Source of the DNA: Phialocephala subalpina
Taxonomy: Eukaryota > Ascomycota > Leotiomycetes > Helotiales > Mollisiaceae
Direction of reading: 5' to 3'
DNA: 46,348 nucleotides
NCBI GenBank assembly: GCA_900073065.1
Contig: FJOG01000108.1
Coordinates: 1-46,348 of the forward strand
Shown here: piece by piece, positions 44,961 to 46,348 of the stretch
Numbering within the stretch: position 1 is the stretch's first letter
Layout: each line of letters begins with the position of its first letter
Notes under the pieces: generated by a model
Seen by the model: only the letters and a program-made list of their open reading frames with translations
The model's database searches: none
What the model was told of the DNA's origin: nothing
Made by a program: the position numbers and the translations under genes

Positions 44961-45867
44961 ACGCCTCATTTGCTGTACCTGCATACTTTAGCAATTGACA
45001 CGTGCGAGACAGCACAGTCTTCCGGAATATTGTGTCGGACATTGATTCTAGCGTTGTTCGTCCCAATCTGGACTGAGACTTTGCCAGCGCAAGAACGCAA
45101 ACACGTCTGTACCAAATTCAAACACTCTCGCTATCTCGAACATTGACTTTCAAATTATCAGATGCTGAGACGCCAATACTTTCTCATCCCGAGACTGGAG
45201 ATTGTCCCACGTGGGATAAGCATGATACCAAAATGAACTTCTTCTCAGTTGTTTGAACAGATTCAGATTCATCCAAGTGTAGCCAATGACTTGGAATGAG
45301 AAACAACTCTCAGATGCTCTTGCCTAGCTCTTTCACCAAGGTGCAACTGTGCTCAACAACACCCGAGGAGAACATCTCGACTAATCTTCCGAGGTTAACA
45401 GCGTAGGCTGCAATCACATCAACTTCGTTTCAACATCGTGTTCAGGTACATCGACGAGCAAGTGCTATATGAGCCAGATGGTCAAATTCTCGTTAGCCAA
45501 GAAACACATCTTCGACTCCAGCAAGTGCTTCGGAGCCACCGTACCACTCGGCACTATTTTGGAGTGGAAAATCAGACGAAAAACATCACAATACTCCAAA
45601 AATAAACAAAGCGAGAGTTCTGAACAGAGTAAGACCCAACCCAGGTCTCTCACGAGAATAGGAAACCGATACTAAGGAATCGCTATAACCCAGCGCATAG
45701 CTAACTCAGCTATCTGCCTTCTCCCACCTCTTCACTTCCAACCCTCTACATCAAGTTTCCCGTCCTTTCGGCAAACCTTTGGCAAGTGCGTGGCTTTCCA
45801 AAAATATCGATCTCGCTTCCCATCAACCCCACCAAATAAAAATCAACCTCTCATCCCCAAAAGCAGC

Positions 45868-45874
45868 AAAAAAA
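45868..45874 (-). terminator. RNA polymerase III T-run
   Basis: Seven consecutive T on the minus strand, 12 nt after the discriminator base of the tRNA, the normal Pol III stop signal. Confidence 0.7.
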
Positions 45875-45909
45875 GAAGCAATTTTTGCGTTCGCCGGGAA
45901 TCGAACCCG

Positions 45910-45956
45910 CTAGAAATTGTTAGTCCATAGCTCGCATTTCGGCGATTGAAACTTAC
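45910..45956 (-). other. insertion 2 in tRNA-Gly: GT-AG spliceosomal-type intron
   Basis: Forty-seven nucleotides starting GTAAGT and ending TTTCTAG, with a perfect ACTAAC branch-site motif 9 nt before the AG. Its length is typical of the protein-gene introns in this window (46-57 nt). It lies between the variable loop and the T stem. Excision rebuilds the T stem. Confidence 0.7.
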
Positions 45957-45967
45957 AGGCCCATCGA

Positions 45968-45987
45968 GCTTGAAGATTAGGATCTTA
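45968..45987 (-). other. canonical tRNA intron (position 37/38)
   Basis: Twenty nucleotides between A37 and U38, where the eukaryotic tRNA splicing endonuclease cuts. AAGAT-CCTA-ATCTT inside it forms a small hairpin. Confidence 0.7.
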
Positions 45988-45994
45988 TGGCAAC

Positions 45995-46044
45995 CTGATA
46001 TCCTGTTAAATGGCTGTCTTGCAGACGTAGAGGGTTTGACTTGC
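45995..46044 (-). other. insertion 1 in tRNA-Gly: GC-AG spliceosomal-type intron
   Basis: Fifty nucleotides starting GCAAGT, the consensus donor of GC-AG introns, and ending TATCAG, with a branch-like TTTAAC 10 nt before the end. It interrupts the 5' half of the anticodon stem. Excision restores CATCG-TTGCCA without any extra base. Confidence 0.65.
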
Positions 46045-46073
46045 GATGGATTTTACCACTAAACCATAAACGC

Positions 46074-46348
46074 GCTTTCGAATTTTTCTTTTCTTGGTTA
46101 TCCTTTCGATCGTTAGTAATCCGAAAACGCTTATTTAAATCTATATCTACTAATCGGTAATAGCACGTAATACGATTTACAATGGGATTAACTTATTTCT
46201 TTATTAATAAACCAAAAAATTTATTTCGAATTATTATATTATTATTTTTAAACTTTGAAAATCTTTGATTTTTATTCTTATAAAGTATTAAACTTTTAGC
46301 GAAATTATATTTAGTTTTTTTTAATTTATTTATAATATTTTTTCATTT
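46074..46348. other. AT-rich, RIP-like block (right window edge)
   Basis: Composition becomes strongly AT-rich from about 46,080, immediately upstream of the tRNA, and continues to the window end. No coding sequence or terminal repeat is visible. Confidence 0.7.

Larger units (their letters stand above)
40962..45885. other. gene-poor interval of 4.9 kb
   Basis: No gene is supported. It contains the promoter of the secreted-protein gene, dispersed-repeat copy B (41749-41802), an imperfect two-unit repeat at about 42787-42845, several simple repeats near 43.1-43.6 kb, and a degenerate coding remnant at about 44640-44960. A plus-strand frame at 44122-44436 (LCSHCRRLRQKDF) is the most gene-like one but cannot be extended. 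Confidence 0.4.
45886..46073 (-). tRNA. tRNA-Gly(GCC): tRNA-Gly(GCC) gene with three interruptions
   Basis: Reading the minus strand from 46073, the gene has acceptor GCGTTTA, an A box TGGTTTAGTGG, an anticodon stem CATCG/CGATG around the loop TTGCCAT, a B box GGTTCGATTCC, and a 3' acceptor strand CGAACGC plus discriminator A. Three segments must be removed: 45995-46044 (50 nt), 45968-45987 (20 nt, position 37/38) and 45910-45956 (47 nt). What remains is exactly 71 nt with every arm formed, the standard size of eukaryotic tRNA-Gly. The acceptor stem has a U-G pair and an A-C mismatch at positions 6-7, as if CG had become TA. T-stem pair 49-65 is U-G. A run of seven T follows 12 nt downstream. 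It could be functional or a young pseudogene. Confidence 0.85.

Noticed and set aside
1..46348. CRISPR array, prokaryotic operons or ribosome binding sites
   Set aside because: Introns, fungal protein families and Pol III signals show a eukaryotic nuclear sequence. No regularly spaced repeats of CRISPR type are present.
1..46348. Secondary-metabolite gene cluster
   Set aside because: A monooxygenase, an SDR and a Zn2Cys6 factor occur, but they are far apart, there is no PKS, NRPS or terpene cyclase gene, and the FPP synthase is the housekeeping type.

Overview
The window is nuclear DNA from a filamentous ascomycete (Pezizomycotina). A Leotiomycetes-type fungus is my guess, not something the sequence proves. 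The evidence is short GT-AG introns of about 46-115 nt with CTAAC/CTGAC-like branch sites, a Zn2Cys6 regulator with a fungal-specific domain, Crh-type and GPI-anchored cell-wall proteins, and blocks of extremely AT-rich sequence of the kind left by repeat-induced point mutation (RIP).

Layout. 1-830 is an AT-rich block. 1.4-9.7 kb is an ordinary compact gene run: farnesyl diphosphate synthase (-) divergent from the APC/C subunit Cdc23/Apc8 (+), a CutC-family protein (-) divergent from a PNPOx-like flavin-binding protein (+), and a GH16 Crh-type cell-wall transglycosylase (-). 9.7-13.6 kb is gene-poor. A luciferase-like (SsuD-type) monooxygenase lies at 13.6-14.8 kb. 15-27 kb is accessory: a relic of the PNPOx-like gene, a broken unknown gene, AT-rich islands, RIP-marked tandem repeats, a 706-bp element with 8-bp target duplications (hAT-like), a spliced orphan gene of 210 aa, and a 1.8-kb RIP-degraded Fot1/pogo transposon. 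27.7-28.6 kb holds a four-exon GPI-anchored wall protein. 28.6-33.9 kb is gene-poor. 33.9-38.2 kb has a short-chain dehydrogenase with a 3' frameshift, convergent with a Zn2Cys6 transcription factor. A small secreted protein sits at 40.4-41.0 kb, followed by about 4.9 kb without a gene I can support. The window ends with a tRNA gene next to another AT-rich block.

The most unusual object is the tRNA-Gly(GCC) gene at 45,886-46,073 (-). Its 188 bp contain three interruptions. One is a 20-nt intron at the canonical 37/38 position. The other two, of 50 and 47 nt, look like spliceosomal introns (GCAAGT...CAG and GTAAGT...ACTAAC...TAG), one in the anticodon arm and one just before the T arm. Removing all three leaves exactly 71 nt that fold as a normal eukaryotic tRNA-Gly.

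The genes do not form one pathway. The core genes are housekeeping (isoprenoid synthesis, cell cycle) or cell-wall and secretion functions, and the accessory stretches are shaped by transposons and RIP-like decay.
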